Of a DNA stretch of 64,000 nt, positions 1 through 14,995 are shown piece by piece. The DNA comes from Pogostemon cablin. Its lineage: Eukaryota; Streptophyta; Magnoliopsida; Lamiales; Lamiaceae. Position 1 is the stretch's first letter. Each line of letters starts with the position of its first letter. A program made the translations under genes and the position numbers. The stretch is taken from assembly GCA_023678885.1 (NCBI GenBank), contig JAHCLQ010000878.1, forward strand, positions 1 through 64,000. Reading direction: 5' to 3'. The notes beneath the pieces were generated by a model. The model was not told where the DNA came from. It did not search any database and saw only the letters and a list, made by a program, of their open reading frames with translations.

Positions 1-2044
1 ATTTACTTCATAACGACCATATTTCCTTCGTTTCGATGCATATTTACTTCATTTTAATGCATTTTTTACTCATTATAATCAACATTTCCCTTCGTTTCGA
101 TGCATATTTCTTTTGTTTTGATGCAAATTTACTTCTTTTTTATGCTCATTTTCTTGTTTCGATGCATATTTACTTCATTTTGATTCAAATTTGATGCATT
201 TTTTCTTTCGTTTCAATTGATATTTACTTCATTTTGATGCATATTTCCTTCATTTTGATGCAGTATTACTTCATTACGTTCAACATTTCCTTTGTTTTGA
301 TGCATATTTTCCTTCATTTTTATGCATATTTACTTCATTACGATCAATATTTTCTTCATTTCGATGTATATTTACTTCATTTTGATGCATATTTACTTCA
401 TACGATCAACATTTCCTTCGTTTTGATGCTTATTTACATCATTTTGATGCATATTTACCTCATTAAGATCTACATTTCCTTCGTTTCGAATCATATTTCT
501 TTCATTTCGATAAATATTTACTTCATTTAGATGCATATTTACTTCATTGCGATCAACATTTCCTTTGTTTCGATGCAAATTTACTTCATTTTGTTGCATA
601 ATTACTTCATTCAGATCAACATTTTCATCGTTTCGATACATATTTACTTTATTTTTGATGCATATTTACTTCACTATGATCAATATTTCCTTTGTTTCGT
701 TGTATGTTTCCTTCATTCTGATGCATATTTACTTCATTACGATCAATATTTCCTTCGATTCGATGCATATTATCCATCATTTCGATGCATATTTCCTTCG
801 TTTCGATGTATATAATTACTTCATTTTATGCATATTTACTTAATTTCGATGCATATTTCCTACATTTTGATGCATATTTACTTCATTACGATAAACATTT
901 CCTTCGTTTCGATGCATATTTACTTCATTTTGATGCATATTTACCTTTTTATGATCAACATTTCCTTCATTTCGATGCATATTTCTTTCTTTTTGATGCA
1001 CATTTCTTCATTTCATGCATTTTCTCGTTTCGATGGATATTTACTTCATTTTGAATCAAATTTTGATGCATATTTACTTCTTTTCGATGCATATTTACTT
1101 CATTTTCGATTGATATTTACTTCATTTTGATGCATATTTACTAAATTACGATCAATTTTTCTTCGTTTCGATGCATTTTTACTTTATTTTGATGGATATT
1201 TACTTCATTACGATCAACATTTCCTTTGTTTAGATGTATATTTACTTCATTATGATGCATTTACCTCATTATGATCAACATTTCCTTCGTTTCGATGCAT
1301 ATTTTTTTGTTTTGATTCATATTTTTCTTCGTTTCAATGCATATTTACTTTATTTTGATGGATATTTACTTCATTACGATCAACATTTCCTTCGTTTTGA
1401 TGCATATTTACTTCATTTCGATGCATATTTCCTTAATTTTGATGTATATTTACTTCATAACGACCAATATTTCCTTCGTTTCGATGCATATTTACTTCAT
1501 TTTGATGCATTTACCTCATTATAATCAACATTTCCTTCGTTTCGATGCATATTTCTTTTGTTTTGATGCACATTTACTTCTTTTTGATGCTCATTTTCTT
1601 GTTTCGATGCATATTTACTTCATTTTGATTCAAATTTTTTGCATTTTTCTTTCGTTTCAATTGATATTTACTTCATTTTGATGCATATTTCCTTCATTTT
1701 GATGCAGATTTACTTCATTACGTTCAACATTTCCTTTGTTTTGATGCATATTTTCTTCATTTTGATGCATATTTACTTCATTACGATCAATATTTTCTTC
1801 ATTTCGATGTATATTTACTTCATTTTGATGCATATATTTACTTCATTACGATCAACATTTCCTTCGTTTTGATGCTTATTTACATCATTTTGATGCATAT
1901 TTACCTCATTAAGATCTACATTTCCTTCGTTTCGAAGCATATTTCTTTCATTTCGATAATTATTTACTTCATTTAGATGCATATTTACTTCATTGCGATC
2001 AACATTTCCTTCGTTTCGATGCATATTTACTTCATTTTGTTGCA

Positions 2045-2800
2045 TAATTAATTCATTCAGATCAACATTTTCATCGTTTCTTTATGAATTTTCTTTATTT
2101 TGATGCATATTTACTTCACTATGATCAATATTTCCTTTGTTTCGTTGTATGTTTTCCTTCATTCTGATGCATATTTACTTCATTCGATCACATTTCCTTC
2201 GATTCGATGCATATATCCATATTTCGATGCATATTTCCTTCGTTTTCGATGTATATAATTACTTCATTTTGATGCATATTTACTTAATTTTCGATGCATA
2301 TTCTCCATTTTGATGTATTTACTTCATTACGATAAACATTTCCTTCGTTTCGATGCATATTTTACTTCATTTTGATGCATATTTACCTCATTATGATCCA
2401 TTTCCTTCGTTTCGATGCATATTTCTTTCGTTTTGATGCACATTTACTTCATTTCATGCTCATTTTCTCGTTTCGATGCATATTTACTTCATTTTGATTT
2501 CAAATTTTGATGCATATTTACTTCGTTTCGATGCATATTTTATTCATTTCGATTGATATTTACTTCATTTTGATGCATATTTACTAAATTACGATCAATA
2601 TTTTCTTCGTTTCGATGCATTTTTTACTTTATTTTGATGGATATTTACTTCATTTACGATCAATCTTTCCTTTGTTTCGATGTATATTTACTTCATTATG
2701 ATGCATTTACCTCATTATGATCAACATTTCCTTCGTTTCGATGCATATTTCTTTTATTTTGATTCATATTTTTTTTCTTTGTTTCGATGCATATTTACTT
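2045..2800 (+). repeat. Degenerate satellite patch rich in 1-bp indels
   Basis: This stretch keeps the HOR order but carries many single-base gains and losses, mostly in T runs or next to CG. Examples are TTTTCGATG for TTTCGATG near 2,244 and 2,288, ATTCGATCACATTT for a monomer missing two bases near 2,183, and lengthened T runs near 2,623 and 2,770. Because the indels break the 21-bp register, no long open frame survives here, unlike neighbouring units. Either this copy is older and unhomogenised, or these are uncorrected homopolymer errors in the assembly. Confidence 0.7.
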
Positions 2801-2899
2801 TATTTTGATGGATATTTACTTCATTACGATCAACATTTCCTTCGTTTTGATGCATATTTACTTCATTTCGATGCATATTTCTTTAATTTTGATGCATAT

Positions 2900-5791
2900 T
2901 TACTTCATAACGACCAATATTTCCTTCGTTTCGATGCATATTTACTTCATTTTGATGCATTTACCTCATTATAATCAACATTTCCTTCGTTTCGATGCAT
3001 ATTTCTTTTGTTTTGATTCAAATTTTCTTCTTTTTGATGCTCATTTTCTTGTTTCGATGCATATTTACTTCATTTTGATTCAAATTTTGATGCATTTTTC
3101 TTTCGTTTCAACTGATATTTACTTCATTTTGATGCATATTTCATTCATTTTGATGCAGATTTACTTCATTACGTTCAATATTTCCTTTGTTTTCATGCAT
3201 ATTTTCTTCATTTTGATGCATATTTACTTCATTACGATCAATATTTTCAACATTTCGATGTATATTTACTTCATTTTGATGCATATTTACTTCATTACGA
3301 TCAACATTTCCTTCATTTTGATGCTTATTTACATCATTTTGATGCATATTTACCTCATTAAGATCTATATTTCCTTCGTTTCGAAGCATATTTCTTTCAT
3401 TTCAATAAATATTTACTTCATTTAGATGCATATTTACTTCATTGCGATCAACATTTCCTTTGTTTCAATGCAAATTTACTTCATTTTGTTGCATAATTAC
3501 TTCATTCAGATCAACATTTTCATCGTTTCGATACATATTTACTTTATTTTGATGCATATTTACTTCACTATGATCAATATTTCCTTTGTTTCGTTGTATG
3601 TTTCCTTCATTCTGATACATATTTACTTCATTACGATCAATATTTCCTTCGATTCGATGCATATATCCTTCATTTCGATGCATATTTTCTTCGTTTCGAT
3701 GTATATAATTACTTCATTTTTATGCATATTTACTTAATTTCGATGCATATTTCCTACATTTTGATGCATATTTACTTTATTAGGATAAACATTTCCTTCG
3801 TTTCGATGCATATTTACTTCATTTTGATGCATATATACCTTATTATGATCAACATTTCCTTCATTTCGATGCATATTTCTTTCTTTTTGATGCACATTTA
3901 CTTCATTTCATGCTCATTTCTCGTTTCGATGGATATTTACTTCATTTTGAATCAAATTTTGATGCATATTTACTTCTTTTCGATGCATATTTACTTCATT
4001 TCGATTGATATTTACTTCATTTTGATGCATATTTACTAAATTACGATCAATATTTTCTTCGTTTCGATGCATTTTTACTTTATTTTGATTGATATTTATT
4101 TCATTACGATCAACATTTCCTTTGTTTAGATGTATATTTACTTCATTATGATGCATTTACCTCATTATGATCAATATTTCCTTCGTTTCGATGCATATTT
4201 CTTTTGTTTTGATTCATATTTTTCTTCGTTTCAATGCATATTTACTTTATTTTGATGGATATTTACTTCATTACGATCAACATTTCCTTCGTTTTGATGC
4301 ATATTTACTTCATTTTGATGCATATTTCCTTAATTTTGATGTATATTTACTTCATAACGACCAATATTTCATTCGTTTCGATGCATATTTACTTCATTTT
4401 GATGCATTTACCTCATTATGATAAACATTTCCTTCGTTTCGATGCATATTTCTTTTGTTTTGATGCACATTTACTTCTTTTTGATGCTCATTTTCTTGTT
4501 TCGATGCATATTTACTTCATTTTGATTTAAATTTGATGCATTTTTCTTTCGTTTCAATTGATATTTACTTAATTTTGATGCATATTTCCTTCCTTTTGAT
4601 GCCGATTTACTTCATTACGTTCAACATTTCCTTTGTTTTGATGCATATTTTCTTCATTTTGATGCATATTTACTTCATTACGATCAATATTTTCTTTATT
4701 TCTATGTATATTTACTTCATTTTGATGCATATTTACTTCATTACGATCAACATTTCCTCGTTTTGATGCTTATTTACATCATTTTGATGCATATTTACCT
4801 CATTAAGATCTACATTTCCTTCGTTTCGAAGCATATATCTTTCATTTCGATAAATATTCACTTCATTTAGGTGCATATTTACTTCATTGCGATCAACATT
4901 TCCTTCGTTTCGATGCATATTTACTTCATTTTGTTGCATAATTACTTCATTCAGATCAACATTTTCATCGTTTCGATATGAATTTACTTTATTTTGATGC
5001 ATATTTACTTCACTATGATCAACATTCCTTTGTTTCGTTGTATGTTTTCTTCATTCTGATGCATATTTACTTCATTACGATCAACATTTCCTTCGATTCG
5101 ATGCATATATCCATCATTTCGATGCATATTTCCTTCGTTTCGATGTATATAATTACTTCATTTTGATGCATATTTACTTAATTTCGATGCATATTTCCTA
5201 CATTTTGATGCATATTTACTTCATTACGATAAACATTTCCTTCGTTTCGATGCATATTTACTTCATTTTGATGCATATTTACCTCATTATGATCAACATT
5301 TCCTTCGTTTCGATGCATATTTCTTTCGTTTTGATGCACATTTACTTCATTTTCATGGTCATTTTCTCGTTTCGATGCATATTTACTTCATTTTGATTCA
5401 AATATAGATGCATATTTACTTCGTTTCGATGCATATTTTATTAATTTTGATTGATATTTACTTCATTTTGATGCATGTTTACTAAATTACGATCAATATT
5501 TTCTTCGTTTCGATGCATTTTTACTTTATTTGATGGATATTTACTTCATTACGATCAACATTTCCATTGTTTCGATGTATATTTACTTCATTATGATGCA
5601 TTTACCTCATTATGATCAACATTTCCTTCGTTTCGATGCATATTTCTTTAATTTTGATTCATATTTTTCTTTGTTTCGATGCAAATTTACTTTATTTTGA
5701 TGGATATTTACTTCATTACGATCAACATTTCCTTCGTTTTGATGCATATTTTCTTCATTTCGATGCATATTTCTTTAATTTTGATGCATAT
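2900..5791 (+). repeat. 2,892-bp super-repeat, copy 1
   Basis: This segment matches the following 2,892 bp almost base for base at a fixed offset; the anchors at 3701 and 6593 differ by exactly 2,892. It contains one type 1 and one type 2 HOR. Visible differences are isolated substitutions, for example GATAAACATT near 4,421 against GATCAACATT near 7,313. The outer limits are approximate because adjacent HORs are also similar. Confidence 0.8.
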
Positions 5792-8683
5792 TTACTTCAT
5801 AACGACAAATATTTCCTTCGTTTCGATGCATATTTACTTCATTTTGATGCATTTACCTCATTATAATCAACATTTCCTTCGTTTCGATACATATTTCTTT
5901 TGTTTTGATTCAAATTTTCTTCTTTTTGATGCTCATTTTCTTGTTTCGATGCATATTTACTTCATTTTGATTCAAATTTTGATGCATTTTTCTTTCGTTT
6001 CAACTGATATTTACTTCATTTTGATGCATATTTCATTCATTTTGATGCAGATTTACTTCATTACGTTCAATATTTCCTTTGTTTTCATGCATATTTTCTT
6101 CATTTTGATGCATATTTACTTCATTACGATCAATATTTTCAACATTTCGATGTATATTTACTTCATTTTGATGCATATTTACTTCATTACGATCAACATT
6201 TCCTTCATTTTGATGCTTATTTACATCATTTTGATGCATATTTACCTCATTAAGATCTATATTTCCTTCGTTTCGAAGCATATTTCTTTCATTTCAATAA
6301 ATATTTACTTCATTTAGATGCATATTTACTTCATTGCGATCAACATTTCCTTTGTTTCAATGCAAATTTACTTCATTTTGTTGCATAATTACTTCATTCA
6401 GATCAACATTTTCATCGTTTCGATACATATTTACTTTATTTTGATGCATATTTACTTCACTATGATCAATATTTCCTTTGTTTCGTTGTATGTTTCCTTC
6501 ATTCTGATACATATTTACTTCATTACGATCAATATTTCCTTCGATTCGATGCATATATCCTTCATTTCGATGCATATTTTCTTCGTTTCGATGTATATAA
6601 TTACTTCATTTTTATGCATATTTACTTAATTTCGATGCATATTTCCTACATTTTGATGCATATTTACTTTATTAGGATAAACATTTCCTTCGTTTCGATG
6701 CATATTTACTTCATTTTGATGCATATATACCTTATTATGATCAACATTTCCTTCATTTCGATGCATATTTCTTTCTTTTTGATGCACATTTACTTCATTT
6801 CATGCTCATTTCTCGTTTCGATGGATATTTACTTCATTTTGAATCAAATTTTGATGCATATTTACTTCTTTTCGATGCATATTTACTTCATTTCGATTGA
6901 TATTTACTTCATTTTGATGCATATTTACTAAATTACGATCAATATTTTCTTCGTTTCGATGCATTTTTACTTTATTTTGATTGATATTTATTTCATTACG
7001 ATCAACATTTCCTTTGTTTAGATGTATATTTACTTCATTATGATGCATTTACCTCATTATGATCAATATTTCCTTCGTTTCGATGCATATTTCTTTTGTT
7101 TTGATTCATATTTTTCTTCGTTTCAATGCATATTTACTTTATTTTGATGGATATTTACTTCATTACGATCAACATTTCCTTCGTTTTGATGCATATTTAC
7201 TTCATTTTGATGCATATTTCCTTAATTTTGATGTATATTTACTTCATAACGACCAATATTTCATTCGTTTCGATGCATATTTACTTCATTTTGATGCATT
7301 TACCTCATTATGATCAACATTTCCTTCGTTTCGATGCATATTTCTTTTGTTTTGATGCACATTTATTTCTTTTTGATGCTCATTTTCTTGTTTCGATGCA
7401 TATTTACTTCATTTTGATTTAAATTTGATGCATTTTTCTTTCGTTTCAATTGATATTTACTTAATTTTGATGCATATTTCCTTCCTTTTGATGCCGATTT
7501 ACTTCATTACGTTCAACATTTCCTTTGTTTTGATGCATATTTTCTTCATTTTGATGCATATTTACTTCATTACGATCAATATTTTCTTTATTTCGATGTA
7601 TATTTACTTCATTTTGATGCATATTTACTTCATTACGATCAACATTTCCTCGTTTTGATGCTTATTTACATCATTTTGATGCATATTTACCTCATTAAGA
7701 TCTACATTTCCTTCGTTTCGAAGCATATATCTTTCATTTCGATAAATATTCACTTCATTTAGATGCATATTTACTTCATTGCGATCAACATTTCCTTCGT
7801 TTCGATGCATATTTACTTCATTTTGTTGCATAATTACTTCATTCAGATCAACATTTTCATCGTTTCGATATGAATTTACTTTATTTTGATGCATATTTAC
7901 TTCACTATGATCAACATTCCTTTGTTTCGTTGTATGTTTTCTTCATTCTGATGCATATTTACTTCATTACGATCAACATTTCCTTCGATTCGATGCATAT
8001 ATCCATCATTTCGATGCATATTTCCTTCGTTTCGATGTATATAATTACTTCATTTTGATGCATATTTACTTAATTTCGATGCATATTTCCTACATTTTGA
8101 TGCATATTTACTTCATTACGATAAACATTTCCTTCGTTTCGATTCATATTTACTTCATTTTGATGCATATTTACCTCATTATGATCAACATTTCCTTCGT
8201 TTCGATGCATATTTCTTTCGTTTTGATGCACATTTACTTCATTTTCATGCTCATTTTCTCGTTTCGATGCATATTTACTTCATTCTGATTCAAATATTGA
8301 TGCATATTTACTTCGTTTCGATGCATATTTTATTCATTTTGATTGATATTTACTTCATTTTGATGCATGTTTACTAAATTACGATCAATATTTTCTTCGT
8401 TTCAATGCATTTTTACTTTATTTGATGGATATTTACTTCATTACGATCAACATTTCCATTGTTTCGATGTATATTTACTTCATTATGATGCATTTACCTC
8501 ATTATGATCAACATTTCCTTCGTTTCGATGCATATTTCTTTAATTTTGATTCATATTTTTCTTTGTTTCGATGCAAATTTACTTTATTTTGATGGATATT
8601 TACTTCATTACGATCAACATTTCCTTCGTTTTGATGCATATTTTCTTCATTTCGATGCATATTTCTTTAATTTTGATGCATAT
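5792..8683 (+). repeat. 2,892-bp super-repeat, copy 2
   Basis: Second copy of the block that starts near 2,900, at a constant offset of 2,892 bp. The match ends near 8.7 kb, where this copy enters a unit shortened by about seven monomers. A partly matching third copy follows from about 9.8 kb, with the equivalent of 6,318 found at 10,510. Confidence 0.8.
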
Positions 8684-9337
8684 TTACTTTATAACGACCA
8701 ATATTTCCTTCGTTTCGATGCATATTTACTTCATTTTGATTTAAATTTGATGCATTTTTCTTTCGTTTCAATTGATATTTACTTAATTTTGATGCATATT
8801 TCCTTCATTTTGATGCCGATTTACTTCATTACGTTCAACATTTCCTTTGTTTAGATGCATATTTACTTCATTACGATCAATATTTTTTTTATTTCGATGT
8901 ATTTTTACTTCATTTTGATGCATATTTACTTCATTACGATCAACATTTCCTCGTTTTGATGCTTATTTACATCATTTTGATGCATATTTACCTCATTAAG
9001 ATCTACATTTCCTTCGTTTCGAAGCATATATCTTTCATTTCAATAAATATTCACTTCATTTAGATGCATATTTACTTCATTGCGATCAACATTTCCTTCG
9101 TTTCGATGCATATTTACTTCATTTTGTTGCATAATTACTTCATTCAGATCAACATTTTCATCGTTTCGATATGAATTTACTTTATTTTGATGCATATTTA
9201 CTTCACTATGATCAACATTCCTTTGTTTCGTTGTATGTTTTCTTCATTCTGATGCATATTTACTTCATTACGATCAACATTTCCTTCGATTCGATGCATA
9301 TATCCATCATTTCGATGCATATTTCCTTCGTTTCGAT
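8037..9337 (+). repeat. Shortened HOR unit (1,301 bp)
   Basis: The anchor spacing is 1,301 instead of 1,447 bp, a loss of about 146 bp or seven monomers. One junction is near 8,737, where a monomer runs directly into GATTTAAATTTGATGC, skipping the monomers that normally carry the GCATTTACC, GCACATTTAC and GCTCATTTTC variants. A further monomer is missing near 8,852, where TTTAGATGCATATTTAC replaces two monomers. This unit also breaks the 1-2 alternation of HOR types. Confidence 0.8.
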
Positions 9338-12300
9338 GTATATAATTACTTCATTTTGATGCATATTTACTTAATTTCGATGCATATTTCCTTCATTTTG
9401 ATGCATATTTACTTCATTACGATAAACATTTTCTTCGTTTCGATGCATATTTACTTCATTTTGATGCATATTTACCTCATTATGATCAACATTTCCTTCG
9501 TTTCGATGCATATTTCTTTCGTTTTGATGCACATTTACTTCATTTTCATGCTCATTTTCTCGTTTCGATGCATATTTACTTCATTCTGATTCAAATATTG
9601 ATGCATATTTACTTCGTTTCGATGCATATTTTATTCATTTTGATTGATATTTACTTCATTTTGATGCATGTTTACTAAATTACAATCAATATTTTCTTCG
9701 TTTCGATGCATTTTTACTTTATTTGATGGATATTTACTTCATTACGATCAACATTTCCATTGTTTCGATGTATATTTACTTCATTATGATGCATTTACCT
9801 CATTATGATCAACATTTCCTTCGTTTCGATGCATATTTCTTTAATTTTGATTCATATTTTTATTTGTTTCGATGCAAATTTACTTTATTTTGATGGATAT
9901 TTACTTCATTACGATCAACATTTCCTTCGTTTTGATGCATATTTTTTCATTTCGATGCATATTTCTTTAATTTTGATGCATATTTACTTCATAACGACCA
10001 ATATTTCCTTCGTTTCGATGCATATTTACTTCATTTTGATGCATTTACCTCATTATAATCAACATTTCCTTCGTTTCGATGCATATTTCTTTTGTTTTGA
10101 TTCAAATTTTCTTCTTTTTGATGCTCATTTTCTTGTTTCGATGCATATTTACTTCATTTTGATTCAAATTTTGATGCATTTTTCTTTCGTTTCAACTGAT
10201 ATTTACTTCATTTTGATGCATATTTCCTTCATTTTGATGCAGATTTACTTCATTACGTTCAATATTTCCTTTGTTTTGATGCATATTTTCTTCATTTTGA
10301 TGCATATTTACTTCATTACGATCAATATTTTCAACATTTCGATGTATATTTACTTCATTTTGATGCATATTTACTTCATTACGATCAACATTTCCTTCAT
10401 TTTGATGCTTATTTACATCATTTTGATGCATATTTACCTCATTAAGATCTATATTTCCTTCGTTTCGAAGCATATTTCTTTCATTTCAATAAATATTTAC
10501 TTCATTTAGATGCATATTTACTTCATTGCGATCAACATTTCCTTTGTTTCAATGCAAATTTACTTCATTTTGTTGCATAATTACTTCATTCAGATCAACA
10601 TTTTCATCGTTTCGATACATATTTACTTTATTTTGATGCATATTTACTTCACTATGATCAATATTTCCTTTGTTTCGTTGTATGTTTCCTACATTCTGAT
10701 ACATATTTACTTCATTACGATCAATATTTCCTTCGATTCGATGCATATATCCTTCATTTCGATGCATATTTTCTTCATTTCGATGTATATAATTACTTCA
10801 TTTTTATGCATATTTACTTAATTTCGATGCATATTTCCTACATTTTGATGCATATTTACTTCATTAGGATAAACATTTCCTTCGTTTCGATGCATATTTA
10901 CTTCATTTTGATGCATATATACCTTATTATGATCAACATTTCCTTCATTTCGATGCATATTTCTTTCTTTTTGATGCACATTTACTTCATTTCATGCTCA
11001 TTTCTCGTTTCTATGGATATTTACTTCATTTTGAATCAAATTTTGATGCATATTTACTTCTTTTCGATGCATATTTACTTCATTTCGATTGATATTTACT
11101 TCATTTTGATGCATATTTACTAAATTACGATCAATATTTTCTTCGTTTCGATGCATTTTTACTTTATTTTGATTGATATTTATTTCATTACGATCAACAT
11201 TTCCTTTGTTTAGATGTATATTTACTTCATTATGATGCATTTACCTCATTATGATCAATATTTCCTTCGTTTCGATGCATATTTCTTTTGTTTTGATTCA
11301 TATTTTTCTTCGTTTCAATGCATATTTACTTTATTTTGATGGATATTTACTTCATTACGATCAACATTTCCTTCGTTTTGATGCATATTTACTTCATTTT
11401 GATGCATATTTCCTTAATTTTGATGTATATTTACTTCATAACGACCAATATTTCCTTCGTTTCGATGCATATTTACTTCATTTTGATGCATTTACCTCAT
11501 TATAATAAACATTTCCTTCGTTTCGATGCATATTTCTTTTGTTTTGATGCACATTTACTTCTTTTTATGCTCATTTTCTTGTTTCGATGCATATTTACTT
11601 CATTTTGATTCAAATTTGATGCATTTTTCTTTCGTTTCAATTGATATTTACTTAATTTTGATTCATATTTCCTTCATTTTGATGCCGATTTACTTCATTA
11701 CGTTCAACATTTCCTTTGTTTTGATGCATATTTTCTTCATTTTGATGCATATTTACTTCATTACGATCAATATTTTCTTTATTTCGATGTATATTTACTT
11801 CATTTTGATGCATATTTACTTCAATACGATCAACATTTCCTCGTTTTGATGCTTATTTACATCATTTTGATGCATATTTACCTCATTAAGATCTACATTT
11901 CCTTCGTTTCAAAGCATATTTCTTTCATTTCGATAAATATTCACTTCATTTAGATGCATATTTACTTCATTGCGATCAACATTTCCTTCGTTTCGATGCA
12001 TATTTACTTCATTTTGTTGCATAATTACTTCATTCAGATCAACATTTTCATCGTTTCGATATGAATTTACTTTATTTTGATGCATATTTACTTCACTATG
12101 ATCAACATTCCTTTGTTTCGTTGTATGTTTTATTCATTCTGATGCATATTTACTTCATTACGATCAACAATTCCTTCGATTCGATGCATATATCCATCAT
12201 TTCGATGCATATTTCCTTCGTTTCGACGTATATAATTACTTCATTTTGATGCATATTTACTTAATTTCGATGCATATTTCCTACATTTTGATGCATATTT

Positions 12301-13674
12301 ACTTCATTACGATAAACATTTCCTTCGTTTCAATGCATATTTACCTCATTTTGATGCATATTTACCTCATTATGATCAACATTTCCTTCGTTTCGATGCA
12401 TATTTCTTTCGTTTTGATGCACATTTCTTCATTTTCATGCTCATTTTCTCGTTTCGATGCATATTTACTTCATTTTGATTCAAATATTGATGCATATTTA
12501 CTTCGTTTCGATGCATATTTTATTCATTTTGATTGATATTTACTTAATTTTGATGCATGTTTACTAAATTACGATCAATATTTTCTTTGTTTCGATGCAT
12601 TTTTACTTTATTTGATGGATATTTACTTCATTACGATCAACATTTCCATTGTTTCGATGTATATTTACTTCATTATGATGCATTTACCTCATTATGATCA
12701 ACATTTCCTTCGTTTCGATGCATATTTCTTTAATTTTGATTCATATTTTTCTTTGTTTCGATGCATATTTACTTTATTTTGATGGATATTTACTTCATTA
12801 CGATCAACATTTCCTTCGTTTTGATGCATATTTACTTCATTTCGATGCATATTTCTTTAATTTTGATGCATATTTACTTCATAACGACCAATATTTCCTT
12901 CGTTTCGATGCATATTTACTTCATTTTGATGCATTTACCTCATTATAATCAACATTTCCTTCGTTTCGATGCATATTTCTTTTGTTTTGATTCAAATTTT
13001 CTTCTTTTTGATTCTCAGTTTCTTGTTTCGATGCATATTTACTTCATTTTGATTCAAATTTTGATGCATTTTTCTTTCGTTTCAATTGATATTTACTTCA
13101 TTTTGATGCATATTTCCTTCATTTTGATGCAGATTTACTTCATTACGTTCAATATTTCCTTTGTTTTGATGCATATTTTCTTCATTTTGATGCATATTTA
13201 CTTCATTACGATCAATATTTTCAACATTTCGATGTATATTTACTTCATTTTGATGCATATTTACTTCATTACGATCAACATTTCCTTTATTTTGATGCTT
13301 ATTTACATCATTTTGATGCATATTTACCTCATTAAGATCTATATTTCCTTCGTTTCGAAGCATATTTCTTTCATTTCGATAAATATTTACTTCATTTAGA
13401 TGCATATTTACTTCATTGCGATCAACATTTCCTTTGTTTCAATGCAAATTTACTTCATTTTGTTGCATAATTACTTCATTCAGATCAACATTTTCATCGT
13501 TTCGATACATATTTACTTTATTTTGATGCATATTTACTTCACTATGATCAGTATTTCCTTTGTTTCGTTGTATGTTTCCTTCATTCTGATGCATATTTAC
13601 TTCATTACGATCAATATTTCCTTCGATTCGATGCATATATCCTTCATTTCGATGCATATTTCCTTCGTTTCGAT

Positions 13675-14995
13675 GTATATAATTACTTCATTTTTATGCA
13701 TATTTACTTAATTTCGATGCATATTTTTTCTACATTTTGATGCATATTTACTTCATTACGATAAACATTTCTTTCGTTTCGATGCATATTTACTTCATTT
13801 TGATGCATATATACCTTATTATGATCAACATTTCCTTCATTTTGATGCATATTTCTTTCTTTTTGATGCACATTTACTTCATTTCATGCTCATTTCTCGT
13901 TTCGATGGATATTTACTTAATTTTGAATCAAATTTTGATGCATATTTACTTCTTTTCGATGCATATTTACTTCATTTCGATTGATATTTACTTCATTTTG
14001 ATGCATATTTACTAAATTACGATCAATATTTTCTTCGTTTCGATACATTTTTACTTTATTTTGATGGATATTTATTTCATTACGATCAACATTTCCTTTG
14101 TTTAGATGTATATTTACTTCATTATGATGCATTTACCTCATTATGATCAATATTTCCTTCGTTTCGATGCATATTTCTTTTGTTTTGATTCATATTTTTC
14201 TTCGTTTCAATGCATATTTACTTTATTTTGATGGATATTTACTTCATTACGATCAACATTTCCTTCGTTTTGATGCATATTTACTTCATTTTGATGCATA
14301 TTTCCTTAATTTTGATGTATATTTACTTGATAACGACTAATATTTCCTTCGTTTCGATGCATATTTACTTCATTTTGATGCATTTACCTAATTATAATCA
14401 ACATTTCCTTCGTTTCGATGCATATTTCTTTTGTTTTGATGCACATTTACTTCTTTTTTATGCTCATTTTCTTGTTTCGATGCATATTTACTTCATTTTG
14501 ATTCAAATTTGATGCATTTTTCTTTCGTTTCAATTGATATTTACTTAATTTTTATGCATATTTCTTTCATTTTGATGCATATTTACTTCATTACGATCAA
14601 CATTTCCTTTATTTTGATGCTTATTTACATAATTTTGATGCATATTTACCTCATTAAGATCTATATTTCCTTCGTTTCGAAGCATATTTCTTTCATTTCG
14701 ATAAATATTCACTTCATTTAGATGCATATTTACTTCACTGCGATCAACATTTCCTTCGTTTCGATGCTTATTTACTTAATTTTGTTGCATAATTACTTCA
14801 TTCAAATCAACATTTTCATCGTTTCGATACGTATTTACTTTATTTTGTTGCATATTTACTTCACTATGATCAACATTCCTTTGTTTCGTTGTATGTTTTC
14901 TTCATTCTGATGCATATTTACTTCATTACGATCAACATTTCCTTCGATTCGATGCATATATCCATCATTTCGATGCATATTTCCTTCGTTTCGAT
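13675..14995 (+). repeat. Shortened HOR unit (1,321 bp)
   Basis: The anchor spacing of 1,321 bp is 126 bp short, exactly six 21-bp monomers. The junction lies near 14,556-14,580. The monomers that normally carry GCAGATTTAC and ACGTTCAAC and their neighbours are absent there, and the sequence passes straight to the GATGCTTATTTACAT monomer. Confidence 0.8.
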
